From NCBI GenBank assembly GCA_031549885.1, contig JAVBPD010000002.1, forward strand, positions 1 through 64,000: DNA of 64,000 bases, given 5' to 3'. How positions within the stretch are numbered: position 1 is the first letter of the stretch; each line of letters begins with the position of its first letter. Positions 34,142 through 43,095 of the stretch are shown piece by piece. The notes under the pieces were generated by a model that saw only the letters and a list, made by a program, of their open reading frames with translations, did no database searches and was not told the DNA's origin. The stretch comes from WQUF01 sp031549885. Its GTDB lineage: Bacteria; Bacillota; Clostridia; Clostridiales; Clostridiaceae. Made by a program: the position numbers and the translations under genes.

Positions 34142-35653
34142 TTATTTAGTACCTCCTGAAACTTTAATATTCATAACTGCTTCAAGGAGAACTTCTTGAT
34201 TTACGTTTTCTCTATTAAACTCATAAGTTATATGGCCTTCATGCATAGCGATGATTCTATCACACATCCCAAGTATCTCAGGCATATCAGATGAAACCAT
34301 AATAATCCCATAACCGCTTTTAGAAAGCTCATTCATAATCTCATATATCTGAGATTTAGCTAAAACATCAACACCTTTAGTAGGCTCATCTAAAATTAAA
34401 ACCTTTAACTGAGTATTTAAAAGTTTTGATATAACAACCTTTTGTTGATTTCCACCGGAAAGTGAATTTACTTTATCAAAAACTGTAAGAGCTTTAAGCG
34501 ATATCCTTTCACCAATTTCCTTAGCTTTTATCCTTTCAGCTTTTTCATCCATTATGCCCCTTTTAACAAATTTAGAAAGGCTTCCTAAAGTTATATTTTT
34601 ATAAATTTCCCAATCTAAAATTAAACCCTGCTTTTGTCTATCCTCTGGCAAAAGCCCAATGCCCATGTTTATAGCATCAAGAGAATTATTAATAAAAACT
34701 TCTTTTCCTTCTAAAAACACTTTTCCTCTATCACATTTTTTAGTTCCAAATATACACTGCATTACATCTGTTCTTCCAGCTCCTACAAGGCCTGAAAACC
34801 CAAGTATCTCGCCTTTTTTTAAATTAAAATTTATATTGCTAAAATAGCCAGTTTTGCTAAAGCCTTCAACCCTTAAAACTTCCTCACCTATTCTAGAAAT
34901 TTTCTCTGGATAAATTTGATTTATCTCACGGCCAACCATCGCTTTAATTAAATCTCTATTTGAAATTTCAGAAACCCCATAAGTTCCTATATATTTTCCA
35001 TCTCTTAAAACGGTTACTATAGGCGCAAGCCTGTACATATCTTCAAATCTGTGAGATATAAATATAATTGATGCTCCATTTGCCCTTAATTTTTCAGTTA
35101 TCCTGTATAGGTTTTCACATTCCCTATTAGAAAGAGATGCAGTAGGTTCATCCATAATAATTATCTTAGCATTTGTAGAAATTGCTTTAGCAATCTCAAC
35201 AATTTGCTGCTCTGCAACAGTTAAATTTGAAACTAAAGTATGAGGATCAATATCACAGCTTAACTCCTTTAATAATGTTTTAGCTTTTTCGTGCAGCAAT
35301 TTCCAGTTTATTTTCCTAATATGTGGATTTATATCTTCATGCCCAATAAATATATTTTCAGTTATGCTTAAATTAAGGTAAGACGTGCTATGCTGATATA
35401 TAGCAGCAATGCTATGCTTTTGAGCATCCCTTGGATTTTTAAAATGCACTTTTTTTCCTTCTAAAAACATTTCCCCATCATCTGCAGCATGTACACCTGT
35501 AATGATCTTTATAAAGGTGGATTTACCGGCACCGTTTTCACCCATAAGCGCATGAATCTGTCCCCTGTCTAATTTAAAATTAACCTTATCTAAAGCTTTT
35601 ACACCAGGAAATGTCTTAGTAATATTTTTAAGCTCTAAAATAACATCTGCCAT
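34142..35653 (-). CDS. rhaT: rhamnose-type ABC importer ATPase with two nucleotide-binding domains
   Basis: 503 residues, two ABC domains in tandem as in RbsA/RhaT. Domain 1: GENGAGKST, LTVAEQQ signature, IIIMDEPTASLS. Domain 2: GLVGAGRTDV (the usual degenerate Walker A), LSGGNQQK, VLILDEPTKGVDV. AAAGGATG precedes the ATG. First gene of the operon in the order rhaT-rhaP-rhaQ-rhaS, followed by the YesM/YesN pair. Confidence 0.93.
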   Translation of the reverse strand: MADVILELKNITKTFPGVKALDKVNFKLDRGQIHALMGENGAGKSTFIKIITGVHAADDGEMFLEGKKVHFKNPRDAQKHSIAAIYQHSTSYLNLSITENIFIGHEDINPHIRKINWKLLHEKAKTLLKELSCDIDPHTLVSNLTVAEQQIVEIAKAISTNAKIIIMDEPTASLSNRECENLYRITEKLRANGASIIFISHRFEDMYRLAPIVTVLRDGKYIGTYGVSEISNRDLIKAMVGREINQIYPEKISRIGEEVLRVEGFSKTGYFSNINFNLKKGEILGFSGLVGAGRTDVMQCIFGTKKCDRGKVFLEGKEVFINNSLDAINMGIGLLPEDRQKQGLILDWEIYKNITLGSLSKFVKRGIMDEKAERIKAKEIGERISLKALTVFDKVNSLSGGNQQKVVISKLLNTQLKVLILDEPTKGVDVLAKSQIYEIMNELSKSGYGIIMVSSDMPEILGMCDRIIAMHEGHITYEFNRENVNQEVLLEAVMNIKVSGGTK

Positions 35654-35778
35654 CCATTCACATCCTTTATGATTCTAGATTATGTGCTACTTAGAATAAG
35701 ATTAACACCTTAATTAGATATGATAAATGGAAATAATTAATTTCTTGATGTAAAATTATTTATCTTTTGGTCAAATAA

Positions 35779-35812
35779 TAAAACTCCAAATCATAATATT
35801 TTGGAGTTTTAA
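35779..35812. terminator. terminator between the importer operon and the AlbA gene
   Basis: 11-bp stem AAAACTCCAAA / TTTGGAGTTTT (35780-35790 with 35801-35811), placed just after the AlbA gene stop. Confidence 0.85.
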
Positions 35813-35814
35813 AA

Positions 35815-37107
35815 TTATTTATTAAAAATATATTTTGTCCTTTTTCCGCTGCCTAAAACACGTATTTTACCCTTATCCAAAAGCCCCCTTAATATATTTA
35901 GCGCCATAGCCTGAGATATGCCCAGTGCATCTTCTAAATCCTTTCTAACCATTATATCTTTATTTTTAAACAGTTCCATAACAGCTTGTTCATTATCATT
36001 TAGTAAAACCTTTGTAGGTAATTCATTAATATTTGGTAATGTAATTTTAAATGCGTTATCTGTCACCTCAATTTTAGGTTTTGCCTCATAGTCATCATAA
36101 CTTCTAATAATTTTGGGCATTCCCATACCATATGCTTCAATTAAATTTAAGCGATAAAAAATATTAGCAAGTTTCCTGTTTCGTGCCACTGATAACCCTA
36201 GCATTATATCATCAAAAGTAATACCAGAAGTAAGGCCACCAATAGATACAAATTCAATACGATCATCAAATATGCTAATAAGTGTACTATCGCTAAAGGA
36301 ATAGTCACGATGTACAATAGCATTTAAAAGCGCTTCACGAACAGCATCTACAGGATAATCTCTCCTATCAATACGATACAATCCATCAAAACTAGAACGA
36401 TTTCGGTTAAAATAATCAATAACCTCAAATACATCTTTAAGTTGCTTTAAAATACATCCTGTAAACTCACGCCTATCTTTAAATTGTGCTTTTACTGTAC
36501 CTTCAAATACTGCAAGTTTAATAGTATGAACGCATTGATCTGAAAGAATCAAACCTAAATTTGTATAAATACCACTTGCATTCATAAGTCCAAGTGTTTT
36601 TTGTTGATTAGCACCAAATTGGACACTTCTATCTTTAAACTCCTTTTGAGTAAAATCAAAAGTTAATTCTTGGTTAAGAGAACGAATATCTTCATATTTC
36701 TCACCATCTGTATCTTTTATCATCCGGATAATTGCAGTTTCTGTTGCAGGAACAGTTGATGCACCTTGTCTAACATATACACCTTCAGGTCGAATGCCTT
36801 TACTTGCAATATAATAAGGGCTAGAAGTTCCTTTTTGTACAATAATTTTAATAATTGTCTTGTTATTTATAACCTCTTGTTGGTACTCCACAAATAATGT
36901 TACATCAGGTTTTATAGAATCTCGCACTGAGTTACTAACCTTTAAGATCGAATCATCAACATCAGTCACTCCTACAGTATTACCATTATCATCAACACCA
37001 ATATAAACTGCACCACCATTTGTATTAGCAAAAGCCACAATTGTCTTAATAATATCTGTGGTGTATTCACGTTTAAATTCTATTGTTGTGCTTTCTGAAA
37101 ACAACAT
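35815..37107 (-). CDS. AlbA_2-domain transcriptional regulator/ATPase-like protein
   Basis: 430 residues of the COG2865 type: an N-terminal AlbA_2 (Schlafen-like) domain beginning with ESTTIEFKREYT and VAFANTNGGAVYIGVDDNG, an HATPase-like middle region with EALLNAIVHRDYS, and a C-terminal winged helix (LEDALGISQAMALNILRGLL). Often called RecG-like, but no helicase motifs are present. Divergent from rhaM across a region rich in AT palindromes it may bind. Not an expected part of rhamnose use; regulatory role is inferred. Confidence 0.85.
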   Translation of the reverse strand: MLFSESTTIEFKREYTTDIIKTIVAFANTNGGAVYIGVDDNGNTVGVTDVDDSILKVSNSVRDSIKPDVTLFVEYQQEVINNKTIIKIIVQKGTSSPYYIASKGIRPEGVYVRQGASTVPATETAIIRMIKDTDGEKYEDIRSLNQELTFDFTQKEFKDRSVQFGANQQKTLGLMNASGIYTNLGLILSDQCVHTIKLAVFEGTVKAQFKDRREFTGCILKQLKDVFEVIDYFNRNRSSFDGLYRIDRRDYPVDAVREALLNAIVHRDYSFSDSTLISIFDDRIEFVSIGGLTSGITFDDIMLGLSVARNRKLANIFYRLNLIEAYGMGMPKIIRSYDDYEAKPKIEVTDNAFKITLPNINELPTKVLLNDNEQAVMELFKNKDIMVRKDLEDALGISQAMALNILRGLLDKGKIRVLGSGKRTKYIFNK

Positions 37108-37188
37108 TTTTACACCTCATATTATAATACTTTTCTAACAATATTATAATTTTTATAATAATTATTGTCAATAATCACTATTAGAAAA

Positions 37189-37207
37189 ATTATTATAGTA
37201 TAATAAT
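37189..37207. promoter_or_regulatory. palindrome overlapping the rhaM -10 region
   Basis: Perfect 9-1-9 palindrome ATTATTATA-G-TATAATAAT. TATAAT inside it is the likely -10 of rhaM, 27 nt before its ATG. Possible operator for the divergent AlbA protein, or the AraC regulator. Confidence 0.4.
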
Positions 37208-37233
37208 CTCAAAAATATGAAAGGAAAAAATTT

Positions 37234-37557
37234 ATGAATAAATACCTACTTATTATAAAAATTAAACCAAAAGCAAAAGAGGAGTATATAAATATACATA
37301 AAAACCCTTGGAATGAAATGCTTTTAGCCATTAAAGAAGCAGGTTTTGTAAATGAAGTAATATGGTATTTTGAAGACCAATCAATAATATATCTTGAGTG
37401 CCCTGATCATGATGAATGCAATGCAAAATTAAGAGCCACTGAAATTTGCAAGAAATGGGATGTTAAAATGGCTCCATATTTTAAAGCTGAACCTGTAATG
37501 GCCGAGAAAATTTTTGATTTAAATCAGCAGCTTGAAGGAAACCTTCTTCCTTACTAG
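37234..37557 (+). CDS. rhaM: L-rhamnose mutarotase
   Basis: 107-residue dimeric alpha-beta barrel that interconverts the anomers of L-rhamnose. Family traits are KPKAKEEYINIHKNPWNEM near the N terminus (with the conserved His) and the NEVIWYFEDQSIIYLECPD strand pair. AAAGGAAAAAA precedes the ATG. First gene of the plus-strand rhamnose set; the AraC gene starts 2 nt after its stop. Confidence 0.92.
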   Translation: MNKYLLIIKIKPKAKEEYINIHKNPWNEMLLAIKEAGFVNEVIWYFEDQSIIYLECPDHDECNAKLRATEICKKWDVKMAPYFKAEPVMAEKIFDLNQQLEGNLLPY

Positions 37558-37559
37558 TA

Positions 37560-38522
37560 ATGAATAAAGAGCTTCTTGAAAAGTTATCTATTATAACAGA
37601 AGAAGAAAAGATGATATTAAATGGTAATAAATCCATAGATCCTAGCATCTACACAGAAAAAGAAGAATTTATAATAGACAGCAAAAAACTTCTTTTAAAG
37701 GGAAAATTAGTTCAAATAAGGCCTCACACAAGGTTTATCTACTTTCCAAAGCATAAGCACAATTATATTGAAGTTATTTACATGTGCAATGGAACTACTA
37801 CACATATACTTGATGGTGAAAGAATAGTTTTAGAGCAAGGAGATTTGCTATTTTTAAGCCAAAATGTCACTCAAGAAATATATCCAGCTAAAAAAGAAGA
37901 TATAGCAGTAAATTTTATAATACTTCCTGAATTCTTTGACACTGCATTTAAAATGATAAATAATGAAGAAAATTTATTTAAAGATTTTTTGTTAAATTGC
38001 TTAAGCAATAGCTTTAAATCAAACTATTTACATTTTCATATAAAGGATATTCTTCCTATTGAAAATTTAATTGAAAATATGATTTGGACCATTTTAAATG
38101 ATGTTCCATATAAAAGAAGCATTAACCAAACTACCATGGGGCTTCTTCTCATGCATCTTTTAAACCATATGGACAAAATGGTATCAGTTAATGATAAAAA
38201 ATCCCAAGATTTTATAGTAAAAGTTTTAAAATACATAGATGAAAATTACAAAACTGCAACCCTTTCAGAACTTAGCAATATTTTAAATTGCAATATATCA
38301 TGGCTTAGCAAAGAAATAAAAAAGAAAACAAACAAAACATTTAAAGAAATTCTCATGACTAAAAGGTTTAATCAAGCCTCATACCTTCTTAAAAATACAA
38401 TGCTCCCAATTGAAAGCATAATACAAATTGTTGGATATGACAACTCAAGTTATTTTTTTAGAAAATTTAAAGAATTAAATAATTTAACCCCAAATGAATA
38501 TAGAGTAAAAACTTATGTATAA
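37560..38522 (+). CDS. AraC-family transcriptional regulator (rhamnose cluster)
   Basis: 320 residues. An N-terminal cupin-like sensor (FPKHKHNYIEVIYMCNGTT, DLLFLSQNV) is followed by two C-terminal helix-turn-helix motifs (LSELSNILNCNISWLS; IIQIVGYDNSSYFFRKFK). Cotranscribed with rhaM, so it likely senses rhamnose or a derivative and activates rhaA/rhaD and perhaps the importer. No clear Shine-Dalgarno is seen, suggesting coupling to rhaM. Confidence 0.9.
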   Translation: MNKELLEKLSIITEEEKMILNGNKSIDPSIYTEKEEFIIDSKKLLLKGKLVQIRPHTRFIYFPKHKHNYIEVIYMCNGTTTHILDGERIVLEQGDLLFLSQNVTQEIYPAKKEDIAVNFIILPEFFDTAFKMINNEENLFKDFLLNCLSNSFKSNYLHFHIKDILPIENLIENMIWTILNDVPYKRSINQTTMGLLLMHLLNHMDKMVSVNDKKSQDFIVKVLKYIDENYKTATLSELSNILNCNISWLSKEIKKKTNKTFKEILMTKRFNQASYLLKNTMLPIESIIQIVGYDNSSYFFRKFKELNNLTPNEYRVKTYV

Positions 38523-38538
38523 AAAAATTTATTTGTGG

Positions 38539-38544
38539 TATAAT
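38539..38544 (+). promoter_or_regulatory. extended -10 promoter of the structured RNA
   Basis: TGGTATAAT, an extended -10 element, with A/T sequence upstream and no strong -35. Predicted start about 38551. Confidence 0.65.
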
Positions 38545-38550
38545 ATTAAT

Positions 38551-38827
38551 AGCTACATTGAATCCAATATATTGCGAAAGTGATATAGACATAGGGTAGA
38601 ACCTTGGTGGTGGTAGCGTAATTATTTAGCGAGAACCAAGCTAAATTCAGTGTTTTTTAAATACTGATATGTAGGGTTTGTTGGGCCCGAATTTACGCCC
38701 TTGGAGTGTCTGTAATAGCTTAAGCTAACTTGTACACGTAGAATTGGGAATAAATTTATAAGAATTATAAATTTTATCAACGGAAAATAAGGACAGTGTT
38801 TTTGTAAAATGCAGTCCTTATTTTTTT
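38551..38827 (+). ncRNA. candidate structured noncoding RNA, about 277 nt
   Basis: A transcript with its own promoter and terminator, lacking an open frame, and GC-richer than its flanks. Visible stems: CTTGGT/ACCAAG (38603-38608 with 38635-38640), TCAGTGTT/AATACTGA (38647-38654 with 38660-38667), GGGC/GCCC (38683-38686 with 38697-38700), a self-complementary TAGCTTAAGCTA (38716-38727) and the terminator. AGGGTAGAACC begins a candidate conserved core at 38593. It does not fit tmRNA, RNase P, SRP, 6S or any riboswitch I can recognise; the raiA motif of clostridia would be the first comparison, unconfirmed. Could also be a leader for rhaA. Confidence 0.6.
38786..38827 (+). terminator. terminator of the structured RNA
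   Basis: AATAAGGAC pairs with GTCCTTATT (38786-38794 with 38814-38822), with further A-T and wobble pairs inside, followed by a T-run. It separates the RNA from rhaA. Confidence 0.9.
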
Positions 38828-38880
38828 GCTTTTATTTTGGTAAAATTTTTATAATAAAAATCATAAAAGGTGGATTTTAA

Positions 38881-40131
38881 ATGGAAATAAGCGAGCGCTA
38901 TAATTTAGCAAAACAAATTTATGAAAAAATTGGAGTAGACACTGATTATGCAATAAATAATCTTAAAGAAATCCCTATTTCAATGCACTGCTGGCAAGGT
39001 GATGACGTAATTGGTTTTGAAGGAGGATCAAGCCTTACTGGAGGGATTCAAGCTACTGGCAATTATCTAGGTAAAGCAAGAAATCCAAAAGAATTAATGG
39101 ATGATATGGATAAAGCTTTAAGCCTTATTCCAGGTAAACATAGAATTAATCTTCATGCAAGTTATGCTATTTTTGAAAATGGATTCTATGACAGAGACCA
39201 GTTAAAGCCAGAACATTTTAAAAAATGGGTGGATTTTGCAAAAGAAAGAGGTTTAGGTATAGATTTTAACCCAACATTTTTCTCTCATGAAAAAGCAAAT
39301 AATGGAACTCTATCTTGTGAGGATGAAGAAATTAGGGCATTTTGGATAAGACATGGAAGGGCATGTTTAAAAATTTCAGAATACTTTGCAAATGAACTTG
39401 GAGTGCCTTGTACAATGGATATTTGGATTCCCGATGGTTTTAAAGAAATACCTGCAGATAGAACTGGCCCTAGAGCTAGGTTAAAGGATTCTTTAGATCA
39501 AATTTTGGATCATGCCTATGACAAATCAAAAGTTATAGTTGCTGTTGAATCAAAAGTATTTGGAATTGGAATGGAAAGCTATACCGTAGGTTCTCATGAG
39601 TTTTATATGAATTATGCTGCTAAAAATAACATACTTTGCCTTTTAGACAATGGCCATTACCACCCTACAGAGGTGGTTTCAGATAAAATTTCGTCAATGC
39701 TTTTATTTTCAGATAAAGTTGCTCTTCATGTTACAAGACCTGTAAGATGGGATAGCGACCATGTTGTTTTACTTGATGATGAGACAAAAGAAATTGCAAG
39801 AGAAATAATCCAAGCAGGTTCTAATAGAGTAATACTTGCACTTGATTTTTTTGATGCAAGCATTAACCGAATTGCAGCTTGGATAATTGGAATGAGAAAT
39901 ATGCAAAAAGCACTTCTCATCGCACTTTTAACTCCTCATGAAAAATTAAAAAAACTCCAAGATGAAAGGAATTTTACCAAGCTTATGATGTTTAAAGAAG
40001 AATTAAAATTATACCCTTTTGGAGATGTTTGGGCATATTTTTGTGATATAAACAATGTTCCTGCAGATGATGGCTGGTTTTTTGAGGTTGAAAAGTATGA
40101 GAAAGATGTACTAACAAAGAGGGGAAATTAA
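38881..40131 (+). CDS. rhaA: L-rhamnose isomerase
   Basis: 416 residues, normal length; converts L-rhamnose to L-rhamnulose using divalent metals. Characteristic segments are SMHCWQGDDV near the N terminus, LHASYAIFENG, TMDIWIPDG, KVIVAVESKVFGIG and the metal-site LLDNGHYHP. AAAAGGTGG precedes the ATG, 53 nt after the RNA terminator. rhaD follows 2 nt later. The usual rhamnulokinase gene rhaB is not in this window. Confidence 0.96.
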   Translation: MEISERYNLAKQIYEKIGVDTDYAINNLKEIPISMHCWQGDDVIGFEGGSSLTGGIQATGNYLGKARNPKELMDDMDKALSLIPGKHRINLHASYAIFENGFYDRDQLKPEHFKKWVDFAKERGLGIDFNPTFFSHEKANNGTLSCEDEEIRAFWIRHGRACLKISEYFANELGVPCTMDIWIPDGFKEIPADRTGPRARLKDSLDQILDHAYDKSKVIVAVESKVFGIGMESYTVGSHEFYMNYAAKNNILCLLDNGHYHPTEVVSDKISSMLLFSDKVALHVTRPVRWDSDHVVLLDDETKEIAREIIQAGSNRVILALDFFDASINRIAAWIIGMRNMQKALLIALLTPHEKLKKLQDERNFTKLMMFKEELKLYPFGDVWAYFCDINNVPADDGWFFEVEKYEKDVLTKRGN

Positions 40132-40133
40132 AT

Positions 40134-40958
40134 ATGGGAATTTTAGATGTAAATGCAATAAAATCTTACATAAGAATGTGTAATGATGGCTTTCTACAAG
40201 GATGGCATGAAAGAAACGGTGGCAATTTAACCTATAGAATGAAACAAGAAGAAGTTAAAGAATGCAAAAAGTATTTTAATTATGATAAGCCATGGGTTGA
40301 TATTGGTATTTATGCTGAAAATCTATCTTGTGAATTTTTTATCTCAACAGGAAGTGGAAAATTTTTAAGAAATGTAATACTTGAGCCACAAAATAACATT
40401 TGCATAGTAGAAATAAATGATAAAGGCAATGCTTATAGAATAGTTTGGGGGCTTGAAAATGGCGGAAAACCAACAAGTGAATTCCCATCCCATTTTTTAA
40501 ATCACAGCGTTAAAAAAACTATGACAAAAGGAGAAAATAGAATTATATACCATGCACATACACCTTCATTAATAGCTTTGACCTTTGTACTTCCTTTAAC
40601 TGCAAAAGATTTTAGCCGTATTTTATGGCAAAGTGCAACAGAATGTATTGTTGTATTTCCTAGTGGTGTTGGAGTTGTGCCTTGGATGGTACCTGGTGGC
40701 CCTGAAATTGCAAAAGCTACAAGCAAACTTATGGAAAAATATGATGCTGCCATTTGGGCTCACCATGGGCTTTTTGTATCTGGTCCAGATTTTGATACAG
40801 CATTTGGCCTTATGCACACTATTGAAAAAGCAGCAGATATTTACATTAAAGCTTTAAGCTGCGGGAAAGGAATAATCCAAACAATTACAGACAATAACTT
40901 AAGACAGATAGCAACAGAATTTGGAGTAACTATAAACGAAGAGTTTTTAAATTTATAA
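40134..40958 (+). CDS. rhaD: rhamnulose-1-phosphate aldolase
   Basis: 274 residues, class II aldolase/adducin fold. It cleaves L-rhamnulose-1-phosphate to glycerone phosphate and L-lactaldehyde. Zinc ligands are in IYHAHTPS (two His) and AIWAHHGLF; GRNGGN-like substrate loop is seen as ERNGGNLTY. GAGGGG precedes the ATG. With rhaB missing locally, its substrate depends on a kinase coded elsewhere. Confidence 0.95.
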   Translation: MGILDVNAIKSYIRMCNDGFLQGWHERNGGNLTYRMKQEEVKECKKYFNYDKPWVDIGIYAENLSCEFFISTGSGKFLRNVILEPQNNICIVEINDKGNAYRIVWGLENGGKPTSEFPSHFLNHSVKKTMTKGENRIIYHAHTPSLIALTFVLPLTAKDFSRILWQSATECIVVFPSGVGVVPWMVPGGPEIAKATSKLMEKYDAAIWAHHGLFVSGPDFDTAFGLMHTIEKAADIYIKALSCGKGIIQTITDNNLRQIATEFGVTINEEFLNL

Positions 40959-40962
40959 TATA

Positions 40963-41000
40963 AAAAACAGGTTAATTTAAATTTTAATTAACCTGTTTTT
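40963..41000. terminator. bidirectional terminator after rhaD
   Basis: Perfect 15-bp stem (40963-40977 with 40986-41000) on AACAGGTTAATT, ending in five T. It ends rhaD and the convergent anti-sigma gene. Confidence 0.92.
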
Positions 41001-41007
41001 AGCATAA

Positions 41008-42384
41008 TTATCTATTAAATTTCAATACATATTCATCAGTTAAGTAAAAAGACGGATTTGACACCTTTAGTCGTAAAACTCCCTTATCCTTATTTTCTAA
41101 ATAATATCCCACAGTGGTAAGTATATCATTATCATCTGCTTCGCTATAATAACCGCCTCCTAAAAATTTACCAAAATAATTAACTCTATTAAAGCTTGCA
41201 CCTTTCATTATAATATTATCATATTTATTCTCATACTTTATATTCATTTTAAGATATCCATCATCTGATCCGTTATCTGAAGCAAGCTTTTCCACATCTA
41301 CAATAACCATGGAGGAATCTTCAAAATCAACCCTCTTGTTTATAGTTAATTTCTCACCATCTTTAGGAATTTCAATATTAACAATTTTCTCTTCAGTATC
41401 ATTGACAATTAAATATGGTATTTTTAAAGTAAAATTTTTATCTGTAGTTTCAACATTAAAATTAAATTTTCCATATCCATCCCATATAGAATCAGGTATA
41501 GCATAATTTTTTATGCCACTTTCTGTTTCAATAATCATATCCTTACCCTTATAACCTTTATTGTTAAATTTACAATAAGAATCAATATGATATTTGCCCC
41601 TAACGATTGAATACAAATTTACTTCAAGATCATTTTGGTTAAACGTTGGCACAGCAGTTATGGAAATATTATTATTGTATCCTGTTGATCCTATATCCTC
41701 AAGTTTTTCAAAGGATTGAACCTTTTTAAATTTAAACTCTACAGATAAATTGTAGCTTTCATAGTAAAGCTTATATGAATTACTTAAATTAATATCATTA
41801 GGGTCTACAGTGTAAGTAAATGTACTTATATCCTCTTTGCTCCCACCACCAGTTGATCCAGAATATTTTATATATTCACTATTATTAACATACAAAATCA
41901 CATTAGGCTCTTCATATGGCTTGCTAAAGAACTTCTTTCCTTCAAAATCCAAATAATTTTTATGCTCAATTGAAAACATTACAGTAATGCTATTATTAGT
42001 TGCCACAGCATTATTTAATTTAAAAAACACATCTTCATTTTCACTTAAATCAGTTTTTGTAATTACATATTGTATTTTATCATCATTCTCTAAAATCCCA
42101 ACTCCTGGAACAAAGTTAAACACCTTATTAATATAAGCAACAACATTGTCAAACCCTATTATTTCAAAAGATGTTATAGCTACAAAAACCAATATTAATG
42201 CTGCTATTAAGGCCTTTTTTAACGAAAATTTCCTCTTATTTTTAAAATCGGCTTTTAAATAAACATTCCTTTTTATACGCCTCATAGCTTTATTATCTAT
42301 TTTAAATTCCATATCCTCTTTTAAGAGCTTTTCAGTTTCATCTAAATTTAAGTTATTTAATATTTCCTTAACTTTATCTTCCAT
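41008..42384 (-). CDS. DUF4179 membrane anti-sigma-like protein
   Basis: 458 residues. An N-terminal cytoplasmic helical stretch (about residues 1-58) is followed by one membrane helix (residues 60-75, ALIAALILVFVAI) and a large outer beta-rich region, including a DUF4179 start near VVAYINKVFNFVPG. This layout is typical of RsiV/RsgI-like anti-sigma factors that hold an ECF sigma factor. Its ATG overlaps the sigma stop by one base (TAATG). The signal it senses is unknown. Confidence 0.88.
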   Translation of the reverse strand: MEDKVKEILNNLNLDETEKLLKEDMEFKIDNKAMRRIKRNVYLKADFKNKRKFSLKKALIAALILVFVAITSFEIIGFDNVVAYINKVFNFVPGVGILENDDKIQYVITKTDLSENEDVFFKLNNAVATNNSITVMFSIEHKNYLDFEGKKFFSKPYEEPNVILYVNNSEYIKYSGSTGGGSKEDISTFTYTVDPNDINLSNSYKLYYESYNLSVEFKFKKVQSFEKLEDIGSTGYNNNISITAVPTFNQNDLEVNLYSIVRGKYHIDSYCKFNNKGYKGKDMIIETESGIKNYAIPDSIWDGYGKFNFNVETTDKNFTLKIPYLIVNDTEEKIVNIEIPKDGEKLTINKRVDFEDSSMVIVDVEKLASDNGSDDGYLKMNIKYENKYDNIIMKGASFNRVNYFGKFLGGGYYSEADDNDILTTVGYYLENKDKGVLRLKVSNPSFYLTDEYVLKFNR

Positions 42385-42929
42385 TATAAAATCCCCCCTA
42401 AAAATTTTTTTAATTTAAGAAGCCCTCGGGAAACTTTTTTATCAATGGTATTTTCTTTAATATTTAAAATCTTAGATATTTCCTTTGTACTTTGACCAAA
42501 ATAATATTTTCTTATGATAATTTCATTGTCAGGTTCTCCTAATTCTTTAATTGCATTTATCAAGTCATTTTTTAATTCATTATTTATAACTTCATTCCCA
42601 TAATTAATTTGATTATGATCTATACTCTCTAAATTAGCTTCGTTCTTTATTCTATTAACCTTTCTAAGCAAATCCAAAGCTCGCCTTTTTGCCATAACAC
42701 AAATATAGGACTTAATTGATCCTTTTTCTAAATTTAAATTTCTTTTATTTTTATAGACCTCATAGATGATATCGCTTACACATTCTTCAATGTCTTCTTT
42801 AGATGCAAAATTATATAAAGAGTTATAGACTATGGTATAAACAAGGCCAATATAGCTATTCATGAGCATTTCAAGGCCTTTTTCAGGGTTGCTGTTAAGC
42901 ATCTTAATTAAATCAGCATCTTGGGTCAT
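42384..42929 (-). CDS. ECF-type RNA polymerase sigma factor
   Basis: 181 residues with sigma region 2 (about residues 20-90, SYICVMAKRRALDLLRKVNR) and region 4 (IIIRKYYFGQSTKEISKILN and ENTIDKKVSRGLLKL). AAGAGGTGA precedes the ATG. Coupled to a DUF4179 anti-sigma protein, as in many clostridial pairs. Its targets probably include its own promoter, but no paired element was confidently identified. Confidence 0.93.
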   Translation of the reverse strand: MTQDADLIKMLNSNPEKGLEMLMNSYIGLVYTIVYNSLYNFASKEDIEECVSDIIYEVYKNKRNLNLEKGSIKSYICVMAKRRALDLLRKVNRIKNEANLESIDHNQINYGNEVINNELKNDLINAIKELGEPDNEIIIRKYYFGQSTKEISKILNIKENTIDKKVSRGLLKLKKFLGGIL

Positions 42930-43095
42930 TAAATCACCTCTTATAACATTTGCTAAATTATTTCATAAATATATTCGTATAAACCATAAAAAATCTGACA
43001 AACCTCTTAAAATAAAAAAATATAAATACAAATTTGCCTTAAGTATAATAACCTAAAATATAGTATTAAATACTGTATTTGTTAAACTATTTAGC

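Noticed and set aside
35815..37107. RecG helicase annotation
   Set aside because: AlbA_2 and HATPase-like features are seen, but no helicase P-loop or DEAH-type motif.
38588..38640. T-box-like sequence AGGGTAGAACC
   Set aside because: It resembles the AGGGTGGNACC element, but no specifier stem or antiterminator is placed properly; the terminator lies about 190 nt away and the downstream gene is rhaA, not an aminoacyl-tRNA or amino acid gene.
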